DNA from: JAPPHA01 sp963662815
Lineage (GTDB): Bacteria; Pseudomonadota; Alphaproteobacteria; Rhodobacterales; Rhodobacteraceae
DNA length: 64,000 nucleotides
NCBI GenBank assembly: GCA_963662815.2
Contig: CAXXWA010000029.1
Location: 248,001 to 312,000, forward strand
Reading direction: 5' to 3'
A program made the translations under genes and the position numbers. The notes beneath the pieces were generated by a model. The model was not told the DNA's origin. It made no database searches and worked only from the letters and a program-made list of their open reading frames with translations. Positions 17,140-24,720 of this stretch are shown piece by piece. The first letter of the stretch is position 1. Each line of letters opens with the position of its first letter.

Positions 17140-18558
17140 TTATCCGAACTTCTGGACGAGGCGCACGACGCGCTTCACCATGGGACTGCCGAAGAGGCGC
17201 GGTGCAAAGTACTGGCCCGCGGCCCGCTTGTTCAGCTCGCCAAGCGTCGGATACGGCGAAATCATCCCGGCGACGGCGCCCATCTTCAGCCTGTTCGCGA
17301 TGGCGAGCGACCAGACCTGGATCAGTTCGCCTGCCTGTTCTCCGACAATCGACGCGCCGACCGGCCGGCCGCGAATCACCACGACCTTGACGAACCCATG
17401 GGTGGCGAGCTCCGCGCGCGCGCGGTCGTTTTCCCGGTAGTCGAATCGGACGACCTCCACCCGGTTGCCGTGAATCTTTCGCGCATCTGTCTCGCTCAGG
17501 CCGATATGGGCAAGTTCCGGGTCCGTGTACGTCACCCACGGCACATGGGCCGTGCCGGCTTTCGCCGGAACCCCGAAGAGCGCCGACTTGATGACGATGC
17601 CGGCATGGTAGGATGCGACATGGGTGAACTGGAGGCCGCCCGCGACATCCCCGATCGCGTAGACGCGCCGGTTTGTCGTTCGCAGGGCGGCATTGACCCG
17701 TATTCCGTTCCTCTCCGCCCGAATGCCCGCCTTCGCAAGATCGAGGCGGTCGACGTTGGGCTTGCGCCCGACCGCAATCAGGAGGTGCGTGCCCGTGTGC
17801 GTCTCGCCGTCGCCCGTGATCACCGAGACGTTGCCAGCCGTTCCCGACACTTCGGACACGAGCGCGCCCTCCCTGACATCGATTCCCTCCTCCCGGATGC
17901 GGTCGAGTACGACGGAGGTCAATTCGGGGTCGTCCCTGCCGAGCGCAACGAGCCCCTCGAGGACCGTCACTTCGGACCCGAGGCGCCGGTGGGCCTGCGC
18001 CAGCTCCATGCCGATCGGACCTCCGCCGACCACGATCAGATGCCCCGGGCGGTCGCGAATCCCGAAGATCGTTTCATTCGTGAGATATGGCACGCTCTCG
18101 ATGCCGGGAATCGGCGGGACCAGCGGAGAAGATCCGGTTGCGATGACGAATCGCCTCGCCCTGATTCGGTGCGCGCCGGCCTCCACCTCCCGCGGCGAAA
18201 CGAAACGGCCATACTCGGTGATGACCCTGACCCCCAGGCCCTCGAATCGTTCGACGCTGTCGTGCGGCTCGATTCCGCGGATGACCTCCGCAACGTGGTC
18301 CATGGCTGCGGCGTAGTCGACCTTCGGAACAACGGGCGCGACGCCGAACCGGGCTCCGGACGTCATCGCCTCGGCGCGCCTTGCCGCCGCGATGAGCGCC
18401 TTGGACGGCACGCACCCGTAGTTGAGGCAGTCGCCGCCCATCTTGTGTCCCTCGAGCAGCACTACGTCGGCGCCCATCTGAACGGCGCCCGCAGCGACCG
18501 AGAGGCCGCCGGAACCGGCGCCGATGACGCAGAGGTCGGTCTTGATAAGCCCTGTCAT
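17140..18558 (-). CDS. FAD-dependent pyridine nucleotide-disulfide oxidoreductase (MerA/dihydrolipoyl dehydrogenase-like)
   Basis: A 472-residue flavoprotein with an N-terminal FAD-binding motif (CVIGAGSGGLSVAAGA), the redox-active disulfide GGDCLNYGCVPSK, an NAD(P)-binding motif (VVGGGPIGMELAQ), a second FAD motif (VYAIGDVAGG) and a C-terminal dimerisation domain. In dihydrolipoyl dehydrogenase the last domain supplies a catalytic His in HPTxxE. Here the segment is YPTLGE, so Tyr replaces that His, as happens in mercuric reductase. There is no N-terminal heavy-metal domain and no mer gene nearby. It overlaps the TVP38 gene stop by 4 bases (ATGA). The substrate is unknown; a disulfide or metal role tied to the membrane partner is possible. 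Confidence 0.85.
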   Translation of the reverse strand: MTGLIKTDLCVIGAGSGGLSVAAGAVQMGADVVLLEGHKMGGDCLNYGCVPSKALIAAARRAEAMTSGARFGVAPVVPKVDYAAAMDHVAEVIRGIEPHDSVERFEGLGVRVITEYGRFVSPREVEAGAHRIRARRFVIATGSSPLVPPIPGIESVPYLTNETIFGIRDRPGHLIVVGGGPIGMELAQAHRRLGSEVTVLEGLVALGRDDPELTSVVLDRIREEGIDVREGALVSEVSGTAGNVSVITGDGETHTGTHLLIAVGRKPNVDRLDLAKAGIRAERNGIRVNAALRTTNRRVYAIGDVAGGLQFTHVASYHAGIVIKSALFGVPAKAGTAHVPWVTYTDPELAHIGLSETDARKIHGNRVEVVRFDYRENDRARAELATHGFVKVVVIRGRPVGASIVGEQAGELIQVWSLAIANRLKMGAVAGMISPYPTLGELNKRAAGQYFAPRLFGSPMVKRVVRLVQKFG

Positions 18559-19298
18559 GACGTATTGTCCTTCCTGCGCAGGTGATTGACGAGGATCGGA
18601 AGGGCGGCCAGCGCGCAAAGCCCGAGGATCGGGCCGAGGATGTGCCATTCGAAGATAATGCCAAGATCCGGGGACTCGCCGCGGGCGAAGACCTCGCCAA
18701 GGCCGGAGCCCACGGAACTGTAGACCACCGTGCCGGGCATGATGCCGAAGAATGTCGTGAGGACGAAGTTGCGCAACCCGACGCCGAGAAACGCCGGTGC
18801 GAGGTTCGCCAGGAAAAACGGAATTGCAGGCACCAGGCGCATGAGCAGAAGGTAGCTGATCTCGTTCCTGCGCAGTCCCTCCTCGATCCTGTTCAGGAGG
18901 CCCGGGTCTCCGGATCTCTGCTGCAGTTTCGCGTAGAGAACGTCGCCGAGCCCCGTCTTGGCTGCGAGGAAGATTGCGGTGGCGCCGAGCGTCGCCCCAA
19001 CGACCGTGAGCGGCGCTCCTGCGAAGACGCCGAACACGAACCCTCCCGCGAGCGTCATGACAAGCGCTCCCGGCAGGGAGAAGGCGACGACGGCGGCATA
19101 GATCGCGACGTAGCCGGATGCGGCGAGAAGGTAGTTCTCGTCCCGCCATCCGGTCAGGCGATCACTGTTTTCGCGGAGCGTCTCGAAGGTCAGCACCTCG
19201 CGGAGCGTGACGTAGCCGACCACCGCGGCGACAAGGATGACGATCAGAGGCAGGAGCTTTCGAGCCCTGAAGGTCTGCGGAGCGGCATTCCCTGACAT
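18555..19298 (-). CDS. TVP38/TMEM64 family (DedA superfamily) membrane protein
   Basis: A 247-residue integral membrane protein with the VTT-domain signature: FSLPGALVMTLAGGFVFG, then a glycine-rich GATLGATAIFLAAK segment and a terminal hydrophobic helix. I chose the ATG at 19298, preceded by AAAGGAGG; the frame remains open further upstream without similarity. DedA-superfamily members are linked to membrane homeostasis and lipid scrambling. The gene overlaps the flavoprotein start by 4 bases. Pairing of a TVP38 protein with a MerA-like flavoprotein recurs in bacteria and suggests a joint function. Confidence 0.87.
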   Translation of the reverse strand: MSGNAAPQTFRARKLLPLIVILVAAVVGYVTLREVLTFETLRENSDRLTGWRDENYLLAASGYVAIYAAVVAFSLPGALVMTLAGGFVFGVFAGAPLTVVGATLGATAIFLAAKTGLGDVLYAKLQQRSGDPGLLNRIEEGLRRNEISYLLLMRLVPAIPFFLANLAPAFLGVGLRNFVLTTFFGIMPGTVVYSSVGSGLGEVFARGESPDLGIIFEWHILGPILGLCALAALPILVNHLRRKDNTS

Positions 19299-20133
19299 TG
19301 CTTCCTCCTTTGAACCTGGCAGTCCGGCCGGCCATGCCGAGTCCCGGCAAACGAGGCTGGTCATCGCGAATCTTCCGATGCAGCCAATTTCCACTATGGC
19401 ACAGTCGATAGTGGGCCGCACGCCTGTGCGGAGATGCGGCACCATTCCGGATCTCGGTCATTCCGCCGACGTGCGGCGCCACGCCGGTTGCGCCGGATCG
19501 CCCGCGTTCCGCAAGGGACTCCGCTCTTCCATGCGGTGCATCGACTGCAGGCGCGTTGAGTCGACCCTCTCGCCAAGCCGGACAGGAAGCCGTCGTTCCT
19601 CTTGAAAGACTGGGTATCCGGCCGGATTGTCGGGCACCGTTGCAGGCGGCGGCGGCATGAGGCCGCCCGTGCATGATGTGCATGTCCCGTGATCCGGAAG
19701 TCGGTTTCGGTTTCGACCACGGGCGGAGACTGCTGAAGGGAGCACGACCAGAGGAAGCTTCGCCGTCAGCCTCCCGGTTCGAACAAGTCCCGCCGAGCTC
19801 CTCCGCTGAGCGCGCTGACGCCGGCGGCAACCCGCATTGCCGCCAGGACTACGCGCCAAGCTTTCTTCGGCAGGCGCCGGAAACGGGCGCCGACAGCCCG
19901 AACCTGGGGCCGCAACCCGGGCGTCGGGGCGAGGTGGCAGCCCCTCGGCCCATGCCCGTCAAGACAATGCGCGTTTGCCGAAAGCCGATGCCTCCCGGTC
20001 CCTGGCCCGGAAATATCCGGTCGGGACGTCCATCCGGCGATTGACAGTTCCGCAATCTGCGCCTAAAGACCCGTCTTCGTCCACGCGGGCCGCAATGCTT
20101 CAGATGCATTCCCCGTCTGACCTGGAATTCGCG
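19299..20133. other. Long gene-free region upstream of rpmH
   Basis: Roughly 830 bases between the divergent TVP38 and rpmH genes. Short frames occur on both strands, but none has recognisable motifs. A T-arm-like GGTTCGAAC at about 19786 does not form a tRNA. The only clear element is the rpmH promoter near its right end. A small RNA cannot be excluded. Confidence 0.5.
20041..20069 (+). promoter_or_regulatory. Sigma-70-type promoter of the rpmH-rnpA-yidDC cluster
   Basis: A perfect -35 box TTGACA (20041-20046), a 17-base spacer and the -10 box TAAAGA (20064-20069). The position, about 65 bases before the rpmH ATG, fits. This is one of the clearest consensus-like promoters in the window, as expected for a ribosomal protein gene. 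Confidence 0.7.
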
Positions 20134-20268
20134 ATGAAACGCACCTTTCAACCGAGCAATCGCGTCCGCAAGCGCAGGCACGGATTTCGCGCGCGCATGG
20201 CGACGAAGGCCGGGCGCCAAATACTGAACCGGCGTCGGGCCAAGGGTCGCAAGAAGCTGTCCGCCTAG
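20134..20268 (+). CDS. rpmH: 50S ribosomal protein L34
   Basis: A 44-residue, highly basic ribosomal protein of the large subunit. It begins with MKRTFQPSNRVRKRRHGFR and ends with RRAKGRKKLSA, which match the family throughout. Length is the standard one. It leads the conserved rpmH-rnpA-yidD-yidC order. Confidence 0.98.
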   Translation: MKRTFQPSNRVRKRRHGFRARMATKAGRQILNRRRAKGRKKLSA

Positions 20269-20288
20269 GACGGCGGCAAGCCGTCGGC

Positions 20289-20705
20289 TTGGCTTCGCCT
20301 GGCGACCCTCTGAAGTCTCCGACAACCGACGCCTCCGATGGCGCGCCGGTTCGCCGATTGCCGGCGCTCGCGCCCATCCGCAAGCGCAGGGACTTCGTCG
20401 CTGCGCGACGGGCGCGGAGCTGCGCAGCGGCTGGCCTCGTGCTCAACGCCCGCGACAGACGCGACGGCACCCCGTGTATCCGCCTCGGCCTGACCTGCTC
20501 CAGGAAGGTCGGCAATGCAGTCGCCAGGAACCGCGCGAAGCGCCGGCTCCGCGAAGCCGCAAGGATCGTGCTGCCGCATGCTGGCCGGCCCGGTTGGGAC
20601 TACGTCCTGATCGGACGACGGGAGGTGACCGCGACGCGGAAGTTCGCTGAACTCGTCGCAGACCTACGCGGCGCCGTATCGCGGCTGCACAGGCAGTCGA
20701 CGTGA
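20289..20705 (+). CDS. rnpA: Ribonuclease P protein component
   Basis: Protein subunit of RNase P, which removes 5' leaders from pre-tRNAs. The core has the RNR motif (GLTCSRKVGNAVARNRAKRR) and the C-terminal WDYVLIGRREV segment. The start is uncertain: the furthest upstream in-frame start is TTG at 20289 (138 residues), and another TTG at 20358 would remove a 23-residue tail with no family similarity. It lies 20 bases after rpmH, and its stop overlaps the yidD GTG. Confidence 0.93.
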   Translation: MASPGDPLKSPTTDASDGAPVRRLPALAPIRKRRDFVAARRARSCAAAGLVLNARDRRDGTPCIRLGLTCSRKVGNAVARNRAKRRLREAARIVLPHAGRPGWDYVLIGRREVTATRKFAELVADLRGAVSRLHRQST

Positions 20706-20923
20706 GTCCGCTCGCATACCTGCTGTCACTGCCTGTCCGGGGCTACAGGCTGTTCATCAGCCCCTTCGTCGGACGGAACTGCCGGTTCGAACCGACTTGC
20801 TCGGCGTACGCACTCGAGGCGTTGCGGCGGCACGGCGCCGTTCGAGGCAGCTGGCTTACGCTGCGTAGAATCGCCAGGTGCCACCCTTTCGGCGGCTCGG
20901 GCGTGGACAATGTGCCGGATTGA
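20702..20923 (+). CDS. yidD: Membrane protein insertion efficiency factor YidD
   Basis: A 73-residue protein that assists YidC-dependent membrane insertion, probably associated with the inner membrane. The diagnostic segments are GYRLFISPFVGRNCRFEPTC and ARCHPFGGSGVDNVP, with the conserved cysteines present. It starts at GTG, overlapping the rnpA stop by 4 bases (GTGA), and precedes yidC as usual. Confidence 0.96.
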   Translation: MSPLAYLLSLPVRGYRLFISPFVGRNCRFEPTCSAYALEALRRHGAVRGSWLTLRRIARCHPFGGSGVDNVPD

Positions 20924-21154
20924 AGAGGGCATGCGCGGACAACAACCCGATGCGACGCGATCCGGCAGCCGTTCCCGGTGCGCAGCCCCGGGCTGCCGCG
21001 CCGCGTGCCCACGCCAGGGGAATGCGAGGATTTGGGCGCGCGCGCAGTTCAGCCTTCGGTCGGCCTGCCCGGAAAGCGTCGCCTGACACCTTGACGTCCA
21101 AGGCCATATTCTGTTGAACCCTCACGATTGACGTGATCGCTGACGGGCTTGGAC

Positions 21155-22987
21155 ATGCAGCAGCAGGACAACAACAAGAACCTCATTCTTGCGACGGCGC
21201 TCAGTTTCCTCGTGATCTTCGCCTGGTTCATGCTTTTTCCGCCGGAACAGCAGGCTCCGCAAACCGAGACCGCGGGGCAGGTCGACGATGCCGCGGCCGT
21301 GAGCGGCGGCGAAACTGTCGCCCCCGCCTCCGATGCGGCGGCGGCGCCGCCGGTCTCGACCGGCCCCGTTCCCGACACGCGCGAGGACGTGCCTGCAGAT
21401 TCCGTGCGGATCGCGATCTCCACGGATCGGCTCAGCGGGTCCATGTCCCTCGTCGGCGGCCGGATCGACGATCTCGCGCTGATCGACTACAACGTCAGCA
21501 TCGACGATCCCGACGAAAAGGTCGTTCTCCTCCGGCCGACGGGCGGCCTCGACGCATATTATGCGCTTTACGGCTGGGCGCCCACCGGCGAACTGGACTA
21601 CGCGGACGTCCCCGGGGCTGACACGCCGTGGGAACTGGAGTCGGGCACCGCGCTGACCGAAACGAGCCCGATCACCCTCAAGTGGGAAAATGCTTCCGGA
21701 CTCGTCTTCCGCCGGGAGATCGCGTTGGACGAAAACTACCTGTTCACCATCACCCAGTCCGTGGAGAACGGGTCCGGCAGCGAGGTCCGCCTCGCCCCCT
21801 ACGGCATCATCGCGCGCCACGGCGAGCCCGACGTCATCGGCTTCTACATCCTGCACGAGGGAGTCGTGAGGTCATCCGACGGGACCATCCAGGAAATCGA
21901 CTACGACGACATGCCGGATCAGGAATTCGACCGGCGCGAACGGGCGGCGGTGGACATCATTTCGGTGCAGCAGAACGGCTGGGTCGGCTTTACCGACAAG
22001 TACTGGATGACGACGCTGATACCCGACCCCGGACAGCCATTCACCTCTGTTTCCAAGTATACCGAGGCCAACGACACGTATCAGACCGACATGCGCCTGC
22101 CGCCCATGACTGTAGCCGCCGGGACGACGGGGTACATGACGTCGATGCTCTTTGCCGGTGCGAAGGAATACACGGCAATAAGCAACTATGAGCGGACGCT
22201 GGGCATCAACCAGTTCGTGGACTCGATCGACTGGGGCTGGTTCTTCTTCCTCACCAAGCCGATTTTCCGGATGCTGCTCTGGATGGGCAACCAGGTCGGC
22301 AACATGGGATGGGCGATCATCGGCCTCACATTCGTGATCAAGGCGATCCTGTTCCCCCTCGCTTACAAGTCCTTCGTCTCGATGGCGAAGATGAAGGAAC
22401 TGCAGCCCGAAATGGAGAAGATCAAGGAAAGAGTCGGAGAGGACCGGCAGAAGATGCAGCAGGAAATGATGAAGCTCTACAAGGAACGCAAGGTGAACCC
22501 GGCGTCCGGCTGCCTTCCCATTCTCCTGCAGATCCCGATCTTCTTCTCGCTGTACAAGGTTCTCTTCGTCACCATCGAAATCCGCCACGCGCCGTTCATC
22601 GGCTGGATCAGGGATCTCTCTGCGCCCGATCCGACCTCGTTCCTGAACCTGTTCGGCCTGCTGCCATGGGGGACGCCGGGCCCCGAAAGCATCTTCTACC
22701 TGCTCTCCATCGGCGTCTACCCGATCCTGATGGGCATCAGCATGTGGATGCAGCAGAAGCTCAACCCGGCTCCGACGGACAAGACCCAGGCGATGATTTT
22801 CGCGTGGATGCCTTGGATTTTCATGTTCATGCTCGGCAGTTTCGCGAGCGGACTGGTGATCTACTGGGTCGCGAACAACATCATCACTTTCGTGCAACAG
22901 TACATCATAATGCGCAGCCAGGGGGTGAAACCGGACGTCTTCGGCAACATCTTGGCCGGGTTCAAGCGCGGCAAGGCAAAGGGCTGA
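21155..22987 (+). CDS. yidC: Membrane protein insertase YidC
   Basis: Inserts and folds inner-membrane proteins, with or without SecYEG. The protein of about 610 residues has an N-terminal anchor (NLILATALSFLVIFAWFM), a large periplasmic P1 beta-domain, and a C-terminal five-helix insertase core with the WAIIGLTFVIKAILFPLAYK region and the cytoplasmic coiled hairpin. I prefer the ATG at 21155; a TTG two codons upstream is the alternative. The 3' neighbour is a MOSC protein, the common alphaproteobacterial order. Confidence 0.97.
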   Translation: MQQQDNNKNLILATALSFLVIFAWFMLFPPEQQAPQTETAGQVDDAAAVSGGETVAPASDAAAAPPVSTGPVPDTREDVPADSVRIAISTDRLSGSMSLVGGRIDDLALIDYNVSIDDPDEKVVLLRPTGGLDAYYALYGWAPTGELDYADVPGADTPWELESGTALTETSPITLKWENASGLVFRREIALDENYLFTITQSVENGSGSEVRLAPYGIIARHGEPDVIGFYILHEGVVRSSDGTIQEIDYDDMPDQEFDRRERAAVDIISVQQNGWVGFTDKYWMTTLIPDPGQPFTSVSKYTEANDTYQTDMRLPPMTVAAGTTGYMTSMLFAGAKEYTAISNYERTLGINQFVDSIDWGWFFFLTKPIFRMLLWMGNQVGNMGWAIIGLTFVIKAILFPLAYKSFVSMAKMKELQPEMEKIKERVGEDRQKMQQEMMKLYKERKVNPASGCLPILLQIPIFFSLYKVLFVTIEIRHAPFIGWIRDLSAPDPTSFLNLFGLLPWGTPGPESIFYLLSIGVYPILMGISMWMQQKLNPAPTDKTQAMIFAWMPWIFMFMLGSFASGLVIYWVANNIITFVQQYIIMRSQGVKPDVFGNILAGFKRGKAKG

Positions 22988-23002
22988 CCGGGGAGCATCC
23001 GG

Positions 23003-23764
23003 ATGCACGGCAACGTCAGCGACATCTGGCGCCATCCGGTCAAGTCGCACGGGCGCGAAGCGTTGAACAGGGTTCGGTTCACCGCCGGCCAGCCCATGCC
23101 GTGGGACCGGACCTGGGCGGTAGCCCATGAAGCCGCCGGGCGATCCGGCGGGCGCCGGGACTGGCTGCCGCCGGCCAGTTTCTCGACCTGCCGGAGTTCA
23201 CCGGCCCTCGCCGCGATCGACGCTGTCCTCGACGAAGCCCGAAACCTGCTCACCCTGACGCATCCCGACCGCGACGCCATCTCCGTCAATCTCGACGATC
23301 CGGGGGATTGCGCGCGGTTCATTGAATGGACCAGGCCGCTGGTGCCTGCAAACCGGGCGCAACCCGCCGCCGTATGCCGGGCGCGCTCCCTCGGATTCAC
23401 CGACATGGAGTTCCCTTGGATTTCCATCAATTCGCACGCGTCGCTCTCGGCGCTATCCGACAGGGCAGGCCAGGCGGTCTCGCCGCTGCGCTGGCGCGGA
23501 AACATCTGGGTCGACGGCATCGAACCGTGGGCGGAATTCGAATGGATCGGCAGGACCGTGCGCATGGGGGAGGCGGAATTCCGCGTCCGCGAGCGGATCA
23601 CGCGCTGCAAGGCAACGACTGCGGACCCGAAGACCGGGGAACGCGATCTCGATACGCTCGCAATCCTGGAAACCGGATGGGGGCACGCGGACTTCGGGGT
23701 CTATGCGGAAGTCGTCATTCCGGGCTGGACGGGAACAGGCGACGCAGTGGCGGTAGTCGGGTAG
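23003..23764 (+). CDS. MOSC domain-containing protein
   Basis: A 253-residue protein with an N-terminal beta-barrel MOSC_N-like part (VSDIWRHPVKSHGREALNRV) and a C-terminal MOSC domain. The conserved cysteine is in RITRCKATTADPKTGERD, the pattern of sulfur-carrier or Mo-cofactor-related MOSC proteins such as mARC and YcbX. Its substrate is unknown. It sits between yidC and engB, a location conserved in many alphaproteobacteria and not obviously connected with membrane insertion. Confidence 0.88.
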   Translation: MHGNVSDIWRHPVKSHGREALNRVRFTAGQPMPWDRTWAVAHEAAGRSGGRRDWLPPASFSTCRSSPALAAIDAVLDEARNLLTLTHPDRDAISVNLDDPGDCARFIEWTRPLVPANRAQPAAVCRARSLGFTDMEFPWISINSHASLSALSDRAGQAVSPLRWRGNIWVDGIEPWAEFEWIGRTVRMGEAEFRVRERITRCKATTADPKTGERDLDTLAILETGWGHADFGVYAEVVIPGWTGTGDAVAVVG

Positions 23765-23771
23765 GAGCGAA

Positions 23772-24422
23772 TTGGCCGTTCGCTTCGGCATCTCGCCTCG
23801 GCCGGGCGCCGCCGAGTTGGAGCGAGGCCGACTCCTGTTTTCCGATTCGGTCGAGTTCCTCGCAGGTGCAGTTGCGCCGGGCGGATTCCCGCCCCCGGAC
23901 CGGACAGAGGTCTGCCTTGCCGGCCGCTCGAACGTGGGAAAGTCGAGTCTGATCAACGCGCTGACTTTTCGAAAGTCGCTCGCTCGCATATCCCGAACCC
24001 CGGGCCGTACTCGCGAGATCAATTTTTTCTCGCTGGGCAGTCGCCACTATCTCGTCGACGTGCCTGGCTACGGATACGCGAAGGCACCCAGGCACATGGT
24101 TCGGGCCTGGCAGGCGCTTCTCGGATCTTATCTTGCTGGCCGCCCGTCGCTTCGCAGGGTGTTTCTGCTGGTCGATGCACGCCATGGCCCGAAACCCGTG
24201 GACATAGAGGTTATGGATCTGCTCGACCGGGCAGCCGTCACGTTTCAAGTCGTGCTCACGAAGGCCGACAAGGCCGGGACCCGGCTGGTGGAGGACACCG
24301 CCAAGGCGACAGCCAGGGAACTGGCTCGCCATCCTGCCGCGTTTCCGGAATTCTTACCAACGTCGGCGGCAACCGGTGAAGGCGTCGATGCGTTGCGGGG
24401 AGTCATCGCCAGCCTCGAATAG
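23772..24422 (+). CDS. engB: Ribosome biogenesis GTPase EngB/YihA
   Basis: A 216-residue GTPase involved in large-subunit assembly and cell division. It shows G1 (GRSNVGKSSLINAL), G2 (a threonine within SRTPGRTREINFF), G3 (DVPGYGYAK), G4 (TKADK) and a C-terminal G5-like TSAATGEGVD. The TTG start at 23772 follows GGAG at good spacing, 7 bases after the MOSC gene stop. The argB gene that often follows is absent here. Confidence 0.95.
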   Translation: MAVRFGISPRPGAAELERGRLLFSDSVEFLAGAVAPGGFPPPDRTEVCLAGRSNVGKSSLINALTFRKSLARISRTPGRTREINFFSLGSRHYLVDVPGYGYAKAPRHMVRAWQALLGSYLAGRPSLRRVFLLVDARHGPKPVDIEVMDLLDRAAVTFQVVLTKADKAGTRLVEDTAKATARELARHPAAFPEFLPTSAATGEGVDALRGVIASLE

Positions 24423-24720
24423 GCCCCGATCTCCCTTCGCCCGGCGGAACACGGCCGCCGCCGGGCGTGGCCTGCACCGTCCGGAGAGCACGGCTTCTCT
24501 CCGGTTCGACGGGACTACAGCCGTTTCCGGCCCGGATCTCCGATGCCCGGAAGCCGAGAATCCCGCCGGCGGCCATCTCCCCCGCTCGGGCTGCGCGCTG
24601 GCTACGGAAATGGCCGGCGTTGCGTTTCGGAACGGAAGTGGGGAGTCTTTCCCGCCACCAGCGGGACGGGAAACCGATCGGTTGCGGCCGCGCGTGCCCG
24701 GTTGGACCACTGCCTGCCGT
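24423..24720. other. Gene-free stretch between convergent engB and the DUF4175 gene
   Basis: About 300 bases. No coding sequence is supported. Most of its right half is a degenerate copy of the IS-end repeat described at 24587-24643. Confidence 0.5.
24587..24643 (+). repeat. IS-end-like repeat, copy 1
   Basis: A stretch of about 57 bases ending in GAACGGAAGTGGGG, containing GGCTACGGAAATGGCCGGCG. It matches the right end of the IS30-family element at 37802-37858 with several substitutions. No transposase accompanies it, so it is probably a remnant left by deletion or a non-autonomous derivative. Confidence 0.65.

Noticed and set aside
15750..17390. A 546-codon plus-strand frame opposite the histidine kinase
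   Set aside because: No motifs; the minus-strand frame has the H, N, G1 and G2 boxes in order.
19780..19805. A GGTTCGAAC sequence resembling a tRNA T-arm
   Set aside because: The flanking bases do not pair as a T-stem and no acceptor or anticodon stem is present.
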